Positions 17,362-26,135 are shown, numbered from the stretch's first letter. The stretch is 64,000 nt of DNA from Fusobacterium sp. (GCA_023662905.1 JAMPIJ010000002.1:184503-248502), one strand, 5' to 3'. Notes: generated from the letters alone by a model not told the origin. A program made the numbers and translations.

Positions 17362-17846
17362 TTTGTCGGTTTTATTCCTGTTTTGGCTCTTTCTATAAGA
17401 CCTTTTTTGCGGATTTCATTCATGTGATTAACTTCAAATTTTGAACTGGCAACGATTATGTCAATTAAAAATTCTTCGTGAGCCTTAAAAGGCTTTTCAA
17501 TAGTAATGTTTTCTTTGACAAAAATGATTTTTGTACTGTGATCATCAACAAGACTTTTAATTGGGTAAAAATCAACGTGATTTCTTGTTAAACGATTGGC
17601 ACAGAAACAAATAATTATGTCAGCTTTGTCTTTTGTTTGTTGATTTGCAATCATCTCATAAAAAACGGGTCTATTATATGGTGTCATTCCGCTTTTGTTT
17701 TCGTAGTAGATTTTTCTTAAAAATATTCCGTGTTCTTCACAATATTTTCTACATTCTTTCTCTTGCGTTTCTTTTGACATACCGTCTTCTTGTTTTTTTG
17801 TTGATAATCGGATATATAAATCTGCAATTTTGGATTTAGTCTTCAT
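17337..17846 (-). pseudogene. Second serine recombinase, catalytic domain
   Basis: Resolvase domain with catalytic serine in LYIRLSTKKQEDG, CFCANRLTRN and NEIRKKGLIERAKTGIKP, then six residues out of frame to a stop. The downstream fragment carries the rest. Start taken at 17846 (MKTKSK), overlapping the stop of the helicase gene by 11 nt, which argues for one operon. Two tandem recombinases beside a DUF927-like helicase recall ccrA-ccrB-cch of SCC elements. Confidence 0.75.
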
Positions 17847-18957
17847 AATTGTCATTTCCCTCAAGTTTTGTTATTCTGCTTTTGATATTCAAGAGAGTTT
17901 CATTTCCTGAAATATCTATTTTGATTGCTTTTCCAATAGGTTTCATATCTGTTGCGACTAACGATATTATTCGTTTGTCGTTATTGAGCTTTAACCTAAG
18001 TTGCGCGGGATTAAGTTTTGTATTTTCGTGCGTGCTGTTATATATGTCACAGTATTTTTTAAGATTTATCCGCAAATATTTGTTTTTAGTTATCACAAAA
18101 TCTCTACCATATATGAGTTCTTCTTTATTGAATAAGCTATAAACATCAGCTAGAAAAATATCGCAATACTTTGTTTCAGTATCAAGATATTGTTCAAAAT
18201 ATTTTAGATAATCTTTTGCTAAAACTTCCGTATTAACAAGTTTTTCGTCTAAAATGGTATTTATAACCGTCCACATTGCCATACCAATAGCCGCATTGTT
18301 ACAAATCCTTGCGTGATTACAGTATTTTTGAGCTATTTTGTATTCCTGCTCATAAATAGAAAAGCTTTTATCTCGATAAGATAAAAGCTCAGGTAGAAAA
18401 CAGGATAATTTTTCTAACTTACTTGATGAATGATGATATTGAAAATCTGTTAGGTCAAATTGTCCTGTTGTTAAATTGACAGGTATAAACCTTGAAAAAT
18501 TTGCAAAAGTCATGTTTTCGAAGAAATGATTTGTTGCCGCACAAAATGTTGTGTTAATTTCGGTTACAATTTCTTTGTTGTCTTTTGATGATTTTTTCCT
18601 TGGTGTGGCAGAGAAACTATCTTTGCCTAAATCTTCAATATTATCAATCCGTTTTTTATCAAGTTCTTCAATAAAAACGGGGATATTATTGTAATTTTCA
18701 AGCTCAGCTCTTAATGCTACCATTGTAGATGTTCCGCTTGTCAGTTTTGCGGAGTTGCCAAATCCGAAAATTGCTGCTAAAAATCGTACAATTGTTGATT
18801 TCCCTGCGTTTGATTCGCCATAGAAAATTACGTATGGAAATCCTTGCGCTTTTGAGATAAAAATGTCCAAAAATGCAACTGCAATAGTGACAGCAATTGC
18901 CATTAACGCTGGTGCATAATTAAAAACACTAACGATTTCTCTGAAAAATTCTTTCAT
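17836..18957 (-). pseudogene. DUF927-like P-loop helicase, main part
   Basis: Contains Walker A YGESNAGKST, a Walker-B-like strand IPVFIEELDKK, and the sensor-like region FCAATNHFFENMTFANFSRFIPVNL. It resembles the helicases (often annotated DUF927, MCM-like in SCC elements) that mobile elements carry for their own replication. The preceding fragment (19042-19515) is in the same frame, separated by a single TGA and 28 sense codons, so the real gene was 17836-19515 unless the TGA is read through. Confidence 0.7.
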
Positions 18958-19041
18958 TATGGTTTTAGGACATTCGACTTGCGAAATTATCGGGATATTG
19001 TCGTTTGCAGAGAGAATTTGGAGTGTTTCTTCAGCTGTAAG

Positions 19042-19515
19042 TCAAATATTATCAGGTAATTTCGGATATCTTTCTAAAGTATTTGTTGAATGGTTGAAAA
19101 TTTTGTTGCCTGTAACATATATTTTTTCTGCTGGCTGATAGCCAAAATTTTGATAAATCTTGACGTTTTTTTGATTGTTGTATAGCATTTGCAAGAGCAA
19201 CAGATATTTTTTGTTGTCAAATATTTCAAATAAACCAACAGTATTCTGATGTAAAGCTTTAAAGAAAAGTTTTCTATCGCTTTCATCTTCGCCGTTCAGG
19301 ATTTTGATATAGGAAATATCCGGTTTGTCTGCTTTCCGTAATCGCAAAACACTACTCTCAACTTTTTGATACTTGTTTTTGCTTGAAGTCGTCCGTTCTA
19401 GCGTAAAAAGCATTTCGATACTGTAATTCGCAATTTTTTCGCACTGTTCGTTGTTGTTTTTATCAACAAAACAGTAATGTAAACAATTATTTTTATTAGT
19501 GATATATTTTGTCAT
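19042..19515 (-). pseudogene. DUF927-like helicase, N-terminal part before in-frame TGA
   Basis: 157 residues ending in KLPDNI, then TGA, then LTAEETLQILSA continuing in the same frame into the P-loop fragment. QNFGYQPAEKIYVTGNKIFN resembles the N-terminal region of DUF927 proteins. The TGA could derive from TGG, CGA or GGA by one change. TGA ends normal genes elsewhere in the window (7044, 9468), so a changed genetic code in the host is not supported. Confidence 0.65.
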
Positions 19516-19540
19516 TTTTTCTCCTTATTGTTTTTAATGA

Positions 19541-19568
19541 AAAGCCCAAGGTTTTTGCCTTGGGCTTT
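19541..19568. terminator. Hairpin terminator between island genes
   Basis: AAAGCCCAAGG, 6-nt loop, CCTTGGGCTTT. On the minus strand it follows the 144-residue gene and precedes the helicase. Confidence 0.6.
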
Positions 19569-19573
19569 ATTAT

Positions 19574-20008
19574 TTATGGTGTTAGCTTGAAGCACAACTC
19601 ATCAGAGCGTGGAACATAGTCCACTGTTGAAATAACTAACTCATTATACTTAGTTACATGCGCCAGGAAATAGTTGTCTTTCCATTTTAAAACAGGTTGC
19701 AAATGATTGAACCTTAACGAAAAAGGAATAAAACTATCAGGTAACGACATCTCAAAAATGCTACTGAGTATTTGTTCTTCAATAAATTCATTATTGAAAA
19801 TTGTTCCAACGTATAAATCTGTTAGCAATTCCATATCTTCCAGACTATCTGCGGCATCACCAATCTCAAAAAGTTCGTCTTCTAAATTGGCAAACGGTCG
19901 AGCTTTTAGCCTTTCCAATACCGAATCTCTGATACCGAGTTGCTTTAGTCCTTCAAAATTGTATGCTCCGAGCATTAAATAATTTTCTTTGTTTTTTAAT
20001 TTTTCCAT
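19574..20008 (-). CDS. Island protein of unknown function, 144 aa
   Basis: Acidic, soluble-looking protein with an acidic stretch (ANLEDELFEIGDAADSLEDMELL) and a beta-rich end (LKWKDNYFLAHVTKYNELVISTVDYV). No domain recognised. It is upstream of the helicase-recombinase genes on the same strand, with a terminator hairpin between, so it may be separately expressed. Confidence 0.55.
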   Translation of the reverse strand: MEKLKNKENYLMLGAYNFEGLKQLGIRDSVLERLKARPFANLEDELFEIGDAADSLEDMELLTDLYVGTIFNNEFIEEQILSSIFEMSLPDSFIPFSLRFNHLQPVLKWKDNYFLAHVTKYNELVISTVDYVPRSDELCFKLTP

Positions 20009-20129
20009 TTTTTCCCCTCAACATCTCTACATGCCTAGATGTTTTAGTTAGATTGTAATATACTGCTATTCATAGAGCATGTTCTGATGAATAGCTCTTG
20101 TGTTTGGAAAATTTTCCAAATGAGAGAGG

Positions 20130-20249
20130 TTAAGTAGCTAAAATCGTGCGTATAATGATTTTAACGAGCTGCTTAATCTCTTGTTTTTGTTGTTCTGTTC
20201 AGCTGCTGTCTAAGTGCGGAACTAAAGAGTTGTGATTTTCTTGTTCCAT
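20130..20249 (-). other. Tiny ORF with strong RBS, interrupted by TGA
   Basis: AAAGGAGG lies 6 nt before an ATG that encodes 16 residues (MEQENHNSLVPHLDSS) and then TGA (20199-20201). In the same frame 22 more codons follow (TEQQKQEIKQLVKII..) to a TAA at 20130. The downstream part looks like genuine amphipathic helix. It is either a leader peptide, a small protein gene killed by a nonsense change, or a read-through case. The inverted repeat covers the second half. Confidence 0.4.
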
Positions 20250-20278
20250 GTGAACCTCCTTTTGGTTTCTACGTTTAT

Positions 20279-20290
20279 GAACTAAAGTTC
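20279..20290. promoter_or_regulatory. Palindrome at the minus-strand -10 position
   Basis: GAACT-AA-AGTTC, located where the -10 would fall for the TTGACA at 20315-20310 on the minus strand. A regulator-binding site is plausible. Confidence 0.35.
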
Positions 20291-20410
20291 GACTTTTTTT
20301 GTATTTAGTTGTCAATGTGCAGCTTGCCTTGCGGTCAATATATACATATTACAAAATGATTACTCCTTTTTGCAAATCGTGATTTTATAAAGTATCATTT
20401 CGTTAATATC

Positions 20411-20460
20411 TTGATTTTAATGGAATTTTATGGTATAAGAAGTTTCACATCTGTGTGAAA
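20411..20460 (+). promoter_or_regulatory. Promoter and start-overlapping inverted repeat
   Basis: TTGATT, 17 bp, TGG-TATAAG, followed by TTTCACA-TCTG-TGTGAAA (20443-20460), which covers the expected transcription start and the GTG start codon at 20455. An operator for autoregulation or a translational block. Confidence 0.5.
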
Positions 20461-20898
20461 ATCGTGAAACAAAGAGATAAAAAGTTTATTAACGGGAATA
20501 ATGGCGGTCATGAGCATGAATGGAAATTTTATGCTTTTACTTCGAATGGAAAACCGCGATATAAATGTAAAACATGTGGTAAAACTTGTACTGAATTTTC
20601 TTCTGATTTGGCAAAAAAATATTACCAACACAATCTTAGGTTGATAAATAGCATGTTTGATAAGGAGAGTGGAGGTTATGTGTGGGAAGAAGTTTTGAAT
20701 CGTGATGAAAATGGTGATATAATAGATTCGGAAGCTCAAGCTTTTTATAAAATTGAAAAACAAATCCTGAATTGGAAACAATTTCAGAGATTTATAAGAG
20801 AAAATAGAAAAGACTTGCAACCTTTAATTGTTTATGCTGTTAAGAAAGATTCGGTTAAGTCAGCTTTGTGCTTATTTGAGGTGTTATTTGATGAGTAA
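20455..20898 (+). CDS. Zinc-ribbon protein of unknown function
   Basis: 147 residues. HEHEWKFYAFTSNGKPRYKCKTCGKTCTEF is a zinc ribbon of the type at the N-terminus of many transposases and phage proteins (H...H, CKTCGKTC). The rest is helical and unrecognised. The start is GTG 20455, or GTG 20464 inside the same frame. The next gene begins inside its last codons. DNA binding is inference. Confidence 0.6.
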   Translation: MKIVKQRDKKFINGNNGGHEHEWKFYAFTSNGKPRYKCKTCGKTCTEFSSDLAKKYYQHNLRLINSMFDKESGGYVWEEVLNRDENGDIIDSEAQAFYKIEKQILNWKQFQRFIRENRKDLQPLIVYAVKKDSVKSALCLFEVLFDE

Positions 20899-21670
20899 AT
20901 TTTTAACTCATTATTTTGTAGAACTGGATAATAAAGCTTTTAACGAGTTATTATCACATAAAAAATTAAAAGTTAAAAACCAAAATAATGAACTTCTTAA
21001 TCAGAAAATAACGGAAAAGGATAAAGATATTTTAGTATATATATTATACAAATGCTTAGATGATGAAACATTAAATGATTCTAATAAATTATGGAATATT
21101 TTTTGTTTAAAATGTGAAGTCTTGATTTTTAAAGAAAAGAGGCATTTTGAAAGTTTAGAACAATACGAAAAAAACATAAAAATTTTCAGCGGAAAATATT
21201 TATGTGATTTTAAGGAAGATAATATTTGTCTTATTTTTAAAGGTAAAAATTTAGAAGAAATTTTACCTAGTGATATTAATAGCTTGAATGCAGAATTCGA
21301 TAATATAAATATTATTAATATTTCCTTGAAAAATCACTATGCTAACGGTGGGTTTAATGTGAAAACATTAATAATTTTATTAAAGCTCCGACACAAAATA
21401 CTCTATATTAAATATACTCATAGAAATCATTTTATTAGATTACAGAATGAAAACCAACGTTCAATAGTGAATGTTGAATGTGATATTCCTGACTGGAATT
21501 TAATTTATGAAATAGCTTGTGAATTAAGCAGTAGCCTTACTCTAAAGAAAAAACTGCAAGAAATTTGGACTGACAAAGATGACAAAATTGTTGATTACTT
21601 TACATACTTTAATGGAATATATAAAGAAAATTTGGATATGGTTATTGAACAAATAAACCATAAAAACTAG
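20891..21670 (+). CDS. Island protein of unknown function, 259 aa
   Basis: Starts at ATG 20891, overlapping the Zn-ribbon gene by 8 nt (translational coupling). An upstream start at 20828 would mostly overlap that gene and is unlikely. Lysine/asparagine-rich, mixed alpha-beta; no motif recognised. The pair 20455-21670 forms a two-gene unit that converges (4-nt overlap) with the AAA ATPase gene. Confidence 0.55.
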   Translation: MSKFLTHYFVELDNKAFNELLSHKKLKVKNQNNELLNQKITEKDKDILVYILYKCLDDETLNDSNKLWNIFCLKCEVLIFKEKRHFESLEQYEKNIKIFSGKYLCDFKEDNICLIFKGKNLEEILPSDINSLNAEFDNINIINISLKNHYANGGFNVKTLIILLKLRHKILYIKYTHRNHFIRLQNENQRSIVNVECDIPDWNLIYEIACELSSSLTLKKKLQEIWTDKDDKIVDYFTYFNGIYKENLDMVIEQINHKN

Positions 21671-23226
21671 ATTAACACCTTACGTCCTGTATTTTCGCTG
21701 TCTATTTCAAATGAAAATTTACCTGAGGCAGGAACAGCTCGTTCTTTTCCCCATTGCCTTATTGCTTCAATTTTTTCAGGATTAGTTCTTGATAATGGTA
21801 CAACATTTTTGAAATTAGAAACGATTGTTTGCATAGATAGTTGTTCCTCTGTTGATGTTATTGTTTTGTAAGCCATTTCTTTAATGGTTGACTCAATATC
21901 TGCGCCTGAAAAACCTTCTGTTAATGATACTAATTTTATTAAGACATCTTCTTTAAAGTTTTTTCTAAGAAATTTTTTGCAATAAATATCAAGGATATCT
22001 TTACGTTCTGTTTCATTAGGTAAATCTATAAAAAACAGTTCGTCAAAACGTCCTTTTCTTAATAATTCAGGTGGTAACTTTGAAACATCATTTGCCGTTG
22101 CAACGACAAATACAAATTTTAGAGATTCTTGTAACCAGAATAAAAACTGACCAACCATTCTTGTTGAAACCCCACTAGAATCTATGCCTTGTGTTCCAAC
22201 AAGACCTTTTTCAATTTCGTCAATCCATAATATACACGGAGAAACTGTTTCTGCTAATGATAGGGCATCTTTTAATCTATTTTCGGATTGCCCGACATAC
22301 ATGCCTTGAATAGTGGCAAAGTCAAGTCTATATAAAGGTAATTGCCAGTTACTTGCAATAAATTTAGCCAGTAAACTTTTACCGCAACCTGGAACGCCTA
22401 CAAGTAATACTCCTCGTGGTAATCTTATATTACGGGATTTCAAAATTTCTTTCTTTTCGGGAGATAATAGGCTTTTTTTATTATCTAACCAGCACTTTAA
22501 TCCATTTAAGCCACCAACATTAATATCGTTTTCAGAGCAATGGATTTTTTCTAATCCTGATATATTTGAGAACATACTATCTTTGATTGTTACTATTTCA
22601 GTTATATCAGATTTTTTAATCTCTCTTTTTGCAATTAGTGTAGCAACAATGTTTTGAATTTCAATTTTACTTAATCCTGTTAGAATACTCGCGACTTTTT
22701 TATAGTCAGTATTATCCCATTCAAGTGAAACACTATTTTGATAGGGTTCAATAGATTTTTTAATAATTGTATAAACTTCATCTTCATCGGGTAAATCAAG
22801 TTCTAATGACATCCCTAGTCGTTGTAACTGTTTCCAAATAGGATTATTGTTTATTACAATAATTACGGCTCCCCGTTCTTCTGCTAAAGTTACCAGATCA
22901 AGAAAATGCCTTGCCGTTATAGAATCATCTTGAATGTCAGTAACTTCTGTTAGAATGAATGTTAAATTTTGGCGTTGTGATATTTGTTGGCTTATAAAAT
23001 CTAAAGCTCCTACTATTGATTTGTCCTCATTAACAAGATTATTCGACGATAAATCGATAATACCCTTAGAAAGGGTATGTACATATATTGGCAAATGCAG
23101 TTCTTCATTCAATTTCGTAAAAATATCAAGAACCCTTGCTCTTTCTATTGAATTAATTGAAATAAATGGTATTCTTGCAATCAAATATCGTTTTACTTTG
23201 TTTGAAAAATCTTTAACACTACTCAC
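21667..23226 (-). CDS. Ycf46-like AAA ATPase
   Basis: 519 residues. The N-terminal half is a degenerate ATPase-like domain (YLIARIPFISINSIERARVLDI, FILTEV), as in cyanobacterial/plastid Ycf46. The C-terminal AAA module has Walker A GVPGCGKS (~277-284), pore-loop-like GMYVGQSENR, Walker B LWIDEIEK (~334-341), sensor 1 VATAND and arginine finger LRKGRFDE. GTG start 23226, with AGAGGT about 10 nt upstream. It is the last gene of a tight six-gene operon. Ycf46 has no firmly known job; here it probably remodels or loads the other island proteins. Confidence 0.8.
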   Translation of the reverse strand: MSSVKDFSNKVKRYLIARIPFISINSIERARVLDIFTKLNEELHLPIYVHTLSKGIIDLSSNNLVNEDKSIVGALDFISQQISQRQNLTFILTEVTDIQDDSITARHFLDLVTLAEERGAVIIVINNNPIWKQLQRLGMSLELDLPDEDEVYTIIKKSIEPYQNSVSLEWDNTDYKKVASILTGLSKIEIQNIVATLIAKREIKKSDITEIVTIKDSMFSNISGLEKIHCSENDINVGGLNGLKCWLDNKKSLLSPEKKEILKSRNIRLPRGVLLVGVPGCGKSLLAKFIASNWQLPLYRLDFATIQGMYVGQSENRLKDALSLAETVSPCILWIDEIEKGLVGTQGIDSSGVSTRMVGQFLFWLQESLKFVFVVATANDVSKLPPELLRKGRFDELFFIDLPNETERKDILDIYCKKFLRKNFKEDVLIKLVSLTEGFSGADIESTIKEMAYKTITSTEEQLSMQTIVSNFKNVVPLSRTNPEKIEAIRQWGKERAVPASGKFSFEIDSENTGRKVLI

Positions 23227-23238
23227 TATTTTATACCT

Positions 23239-23688
23239 CTAAATATTGTCTATCCTATAACTATTAATAACCCTTTTGAGTTCTCCCGATAAATCATTTT
23301 TAGCATTATTTTCTAACGATTGTTGAACTTTTTTTGCATAATTTATTATATCTTCAACTAAACCTTTCCTCGTATCTTCTGGTAATATAGGTAAATCATT
23401 TAAACGCTTGAGAAATATAAGTTCTTTACGAAAGATTATTAATAAATTTGTTAAATCAAATGAATTGTATGACATTGTTATTCTTTTATTGTAAAAATCA
23501 CAAAGATTTTGTAGTCTTTTATTGACTAAGATAATTAGTCTTAATGTTATTCTTTGGGAAACTCCATCAATCCAATCAATTGTGCCTTTTTCCATATCAG
23601 AAAGCAAGACTTCGTCTATATGTCCGATTTCCCAAGTTTCGATTTTGTCAAAAATATTACACCAATCTGCATAAATTTTAGGTTTCAT
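23239..23688 (-). CDS. Helical protein in Ycf46-type operon
   Basis: 149 residues, almost all helix, with no signal peptide and no recognised motif. Start ATG 23688, overlapping the stop region of the small 50-residue gene by 11 nt; AAGGAAC is 4-5 nt upstream. It sits 12 bp before the AAA gene, so it is a likely partner or substrate adaptor of the ATPase. Confidence 0.6.
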   Translation of the reverse strand: MKPKIYADWCNIFDKIETWEIGHIDEVLLSDMEKGTIDWIDGVSQRITLRLIILVNKRLQNLCDFYNKRITMSYNSFDLTNLLIIFRKELIFLKRLNDLPILPEDTRKGLVEDIINYAKKVQQSLENNAKNDLSGELKRVINSYRIDNI

Positions 23689-23830
23689 ATAAGTTCCTTT
23701 TTACTAATAATTCTGGTGGTAATAAATCCCAATCAGGGAATTTTACCGCAATTTTTTCATTTCTAACGAATTCAGGTTTGTTATCTTGAGGTTTGTTTTG
23801 ATTTACATTTTTGTTTTTATTTTCTTCCAT
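23678..23830 (-). CDS. Small 50-residue protein in Ycf46-type operon
   Basis: ATG 23830 gives a 50-residue frame with a disordered N/K/Q-rich head and a compact end, EKIAVKFPDWDLLPPELLVKRN. AGGTG lies 5 nt before ATG. It starts 8 bp after the 460-residue gene and overlaps the 149-residue gene by 11 nt, so its spacing fits the operon. The PDWDLLPP segment looks like a peptide motif that could dock onto a partner. Confidence 0.55.
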   Translation of the reverse strand: MEENKNKNVNQNKPQDNKPEFVRNEKIAVKFPDWDLLPPELLVKRNLYET

Positions 23831-23838
23831 AAATTCAC

Positions 23839-25221
23839 CTATATCTTATTAATAATTTTGTGTCCTGCACTGTGTGCAGAAAATTCTTCAGTTGTGAATC
23901 TTTTAAGATAGTTTTGAACATCATTAGCAACTTTGTCTGCTTCTTTATAGGCTTTTTGCCAATCGACATACTCGGCACAAAAGGCATGACATGTTTGTCG
24001 TGCAGCTTCATTCTTTTGTCGCATTTCTTCTTTCAGTTTAGATCGTGTCTTGAAAAAATTAATTATACTTTTTATTATTGCAAAACCAAACATACTACTA
24101 ATAAAAACCGCAGGACTACTAAACGATGAAAATGCCATCCATATTGAACAGAGTATAAGAAAAATCCCTCTAGTTATTATAGAACCACGAATTTCGCCTA
24201 TAATTTTATTGTAATTATCCTGCAAGTATTGTTTGTATTTTTCTATCAATTCGTTAACATTAGACCCATCTTTGGTTGACGCATGCCAGTCGTCAATTTG
24301 TATTGTGATATTTGATAGATAGTCTAATCTATACTCTGCGGTGAAATCGTGATGCGCATTTAATATCCATTCTTTCGTAAATAGTAAGGAAAGTCTTCTA
24401 AGTGTTGGCGACATTTCTTTTTTATTTACTGAATTAACTAGAATATCAAAAAATGAAACTTTTTCTTTAAATAAAATGATTACATTTGTATCAAAATCTT
24501 GTTGAGCTTTTTCCTTATCCCCCTCGTATTTGATAATTAACTCTGCCAAAGTTTTTTTCTTTTTTAACTCAAATTCATCAGTATCATACTCATTTACTAG
24601 CTTAAATAACAAGTCATCCAGTTCTGTTACATAGCTTTTTTGAATATTTTTTGCTTCAATTATGCTTTTTAAGTATTGTAATAGTGTTTTTTGTTTTTTC
24701 GCTGATTCTAAGAGTTGTCTAAGTCTTGTCCATTCAACACAGTTATAAGATAAATATTTAAACGGTGTTGTATCTTTATAAATTTCTAATAACTTAATTT
24801 TGTTGAACCAAGTTTCTTCGAGAGATTTAACCTTTTCACTATTTTTTGATAGCAATTGAATCCAATGTTCAATTTGCTTTCTACAAATACCCTGGGAATC
24901 TGGTCCAAAAACCCCGTCTGCATAAGCTTCAAGTAATACCAATGTTTCTTGTGGCATTTTAAATGGATTTTGGGTTTCAAAATATTTACTTAACCATATA
25001 AAACTTGCATTGTTTCGCTTTAATCTGTTGTTGATTAAAGTAAACATTAGTTCAGTTTTTATCAAATTTCTTTTTAGACCTTCATTTATAGCTTTTTCTG
25101 CAAGAGGTTTGTTATTTCTTATCCACGCAGCAAGTGCAACAAGTGATGGTGTAAGCCAGTAGTTTGGTGTTCCTAACATTAAATTCTCAGTCGCATTAGT
25201 TATCGAATTTTTGCTAACCAA
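23839..25221 (-). CDS. Membrane-anchored coiled-coil protein in Ycf46-type operon
   Basis: Mostly helical and charged, with two adjacent membrane segments near residues 350-395 (IITRGIFLILCSIWMAFSSF; AVFISSMFGFAIIKSIINFF) and a helical tail. The only start in frame near here is a TTG at 25221 without a ribosome site. Yet the frame stays open and protein-like upstream (FGIYDKVRRVLLGILQSVDTG). That upstream part connects to the preceding 107-residue gene by a -1 shift at the heptamer A-AAA-AAT (25290-25284). The true product may be a fusion of about 565 residues. Family not recognised. Confidence 0.6.
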   Translation of the reverse strand: MVSKNSITNATENLMLGTPNYWLTPSLVALAAWIRNNKPLAEKAINEGLKRNLIKTELMFTLINNRLKRNNASFIWLSKYFETQNPFKMPQETLVLLEAYADGVFGPDSQGICRKQIEHWIQLLSKNSEKVKSLEETWFNKIKLLEIYKDTTPFKYLSYNCVEWTRLRQLLESAKKQKTLLQYLKSIIEAKNIQKSYVTELDDLLFKLVNEYDTDEFELKKKKTLAELIIKYEGDKEKAQQDFDTNVIILFKEKVSFFDILVNSVNKKEMSPTLRRLSLLFTKEWILNAHHDFTAEYRLDYLSNITIQIDDWHASTKDGSNVNELIEKYKQYLQDNYNKIIGEIRGSIITRGIFLILCSIWMAFSSFSSPAVFISSMFGFAIIKSIINFFKTRSKLKEEMRQKNEAARQTCHAFCAEYVDWQKAYKEADKVANDVQNYLKRFTTEEFSAHSAGHKIINKI

Positions 25222-25247
25222 TCCAGTATCAACAGATTGTAAAATAC

Positions 25248-25571
25248 CTAATAAAACTCTTCGAACTTTGTCATAAATTCCAAATTTTTTTCTATTTCCT
25301 GATTTAATATTACAACATCTACTTGTGCATGTGTTAAAGCGTTTTCTCGTTCAATTTGTTGAACAAAAGCTTCAAATCTTATTGTAAAAGTAACTAAATC
25401 TTTTCGAGTTTCTAAGACATTTTTATTTGTTAATGTAACTTCATGATCAATTTCATCAATTTTAGTGTTTAAACGAGCAAATTCTTCACCCATAAGTGCC
25501 ATAACGGCATGCATTTCACTTTGAGTATTATGCATTTCATTTTTTAAATCATCAATAGTATTTTCAGACAC
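25248..25571 (-). CDS. Coiled-coil protein in Ycf46-type operon
   Basis: 107 residues, a continuous coiled coil (IDDLKNEMHNTQSEMHAVMALMGEEFARLNTKIDEIDHEV..). It starts 10 bp after the 168-residue gene. Its 3' part contains seven consecutive A residues in phase A-AAA-AAT; ribosomes slipping by -1 there would continue into the 460-residue frame instead of stopping at 25248. Confidence 0.65.
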   Translation of the reverse strand: MSENTIDDLKNEMHNTQSEMHAVMALMGEEFARLNTKIDEIDHEVTLTNKNVLETRKDLVTFTIRFEAFVQQIERENALTHAQVDVVILNQEIEKNLEFMTKFEEFY

Positions 25572-25581
25572 TTTTTCCTCT

Positions 25582-26088
25582 CTATTTTTTTATGATTGCT
25601 ACGTTTCCATCGGCTAAAACTGCAATAATTTTATTGCTATAAACTTCAATAAATTGATAATTTGGATTACTTGCCAAATTTCTTGCTCTTTCTAATTCTA
25701 CAGGTAAACTTTCTCCTATTTTAAAATGCTTTAGAATCATTCGTCCATAACCTAATAGGTGTGTAGATTCATCCAGCCCAAAGATAATACTTTTACTTAA
25801 AGTATGCACATCATAACCAGTTCCTAAATAACATTTTCCTAAAACACCTAAGAAAGTTTCATCAAGAGAGATTTGAGGTACAGTATTATGTAATTCATTA
25901 ATAATTTCGTTAAGTTTATCTTCTGATATTTGGGCACCATCAACATCTAAATTTTTCATAAGAATTAAGTAACTTTGTGGACGTTTTTGTCTAAAAGCTA
26001 GTTCAGGATTCTTGAATGTATCCATTTCAATAAATGATAGTTTTTCGAAAGAAGTATGGCTTTTATTATTTATGATTGGTTTAGGCAT
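25582..26088 (-). CDS. First gene of Ycf46-type operon, unknown function
   Basis: 168 residues, mixed alpha/beta, ending in a neat hairpin (YQFIEVYSNKIIAVLADGNVAIIKK). AAGGAAC lies 6 nt before ATG. A TTGACT-18-TATACT promoter precedes it. It is divergent from the XRE gene at 26246. No family recognised. Confidence 0.6.
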   Translation of the reverse strand: MPKPIINNKSHTSFEKLSFIEMDTFKNPELAFRQKRPQSYLILMKNLDVDGAQISEDKLNEIINELHNTVPQISLDETFLGVLGKCYLGTGYDVHTLSKSIIFGLDESTHLLGYGRMILKHFKIGESLPVELERARNLASNPNYQFIEVYSNKIIAVLADGNVAIIKK

Positions 26089-26135
26089 GAAAGTTCCTTT
26101 TTAGTGTTAAAACAAGAAAATATTTATTAATGATA

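Larger units (their letters stand above)
20009..20454. other. 446-bp regulatory gap
   Basis: No long gene. It holds a very small minus-strand ORF with an excellent ribosome site (20130-20249), an imperfect long inverted repeat inside that ORF (20125-20187), a GAACT-AA-AGTTC palindrome (20279-20290), a minus-strand TTGACA (20310-20315) and the promoter of the plus-strand gene at 20455. Confidence 0.5.

Noticed and set aside
14599..19515. All island lesions being sequencing errors
   Set aside because: Possible for the A-run indels, but two TGA substitutions are not typical of homopolymer error and core genes with many A runs are intact; left open, not adopted.
20428..20820. 130-aa minus-strand ORF opposite the Zn-ribbon gene
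   Set aside because: Phe/Ile-rich shadow frame; the plus strand has the ribosome-coupled Zn-ribbon gene with a promoter.
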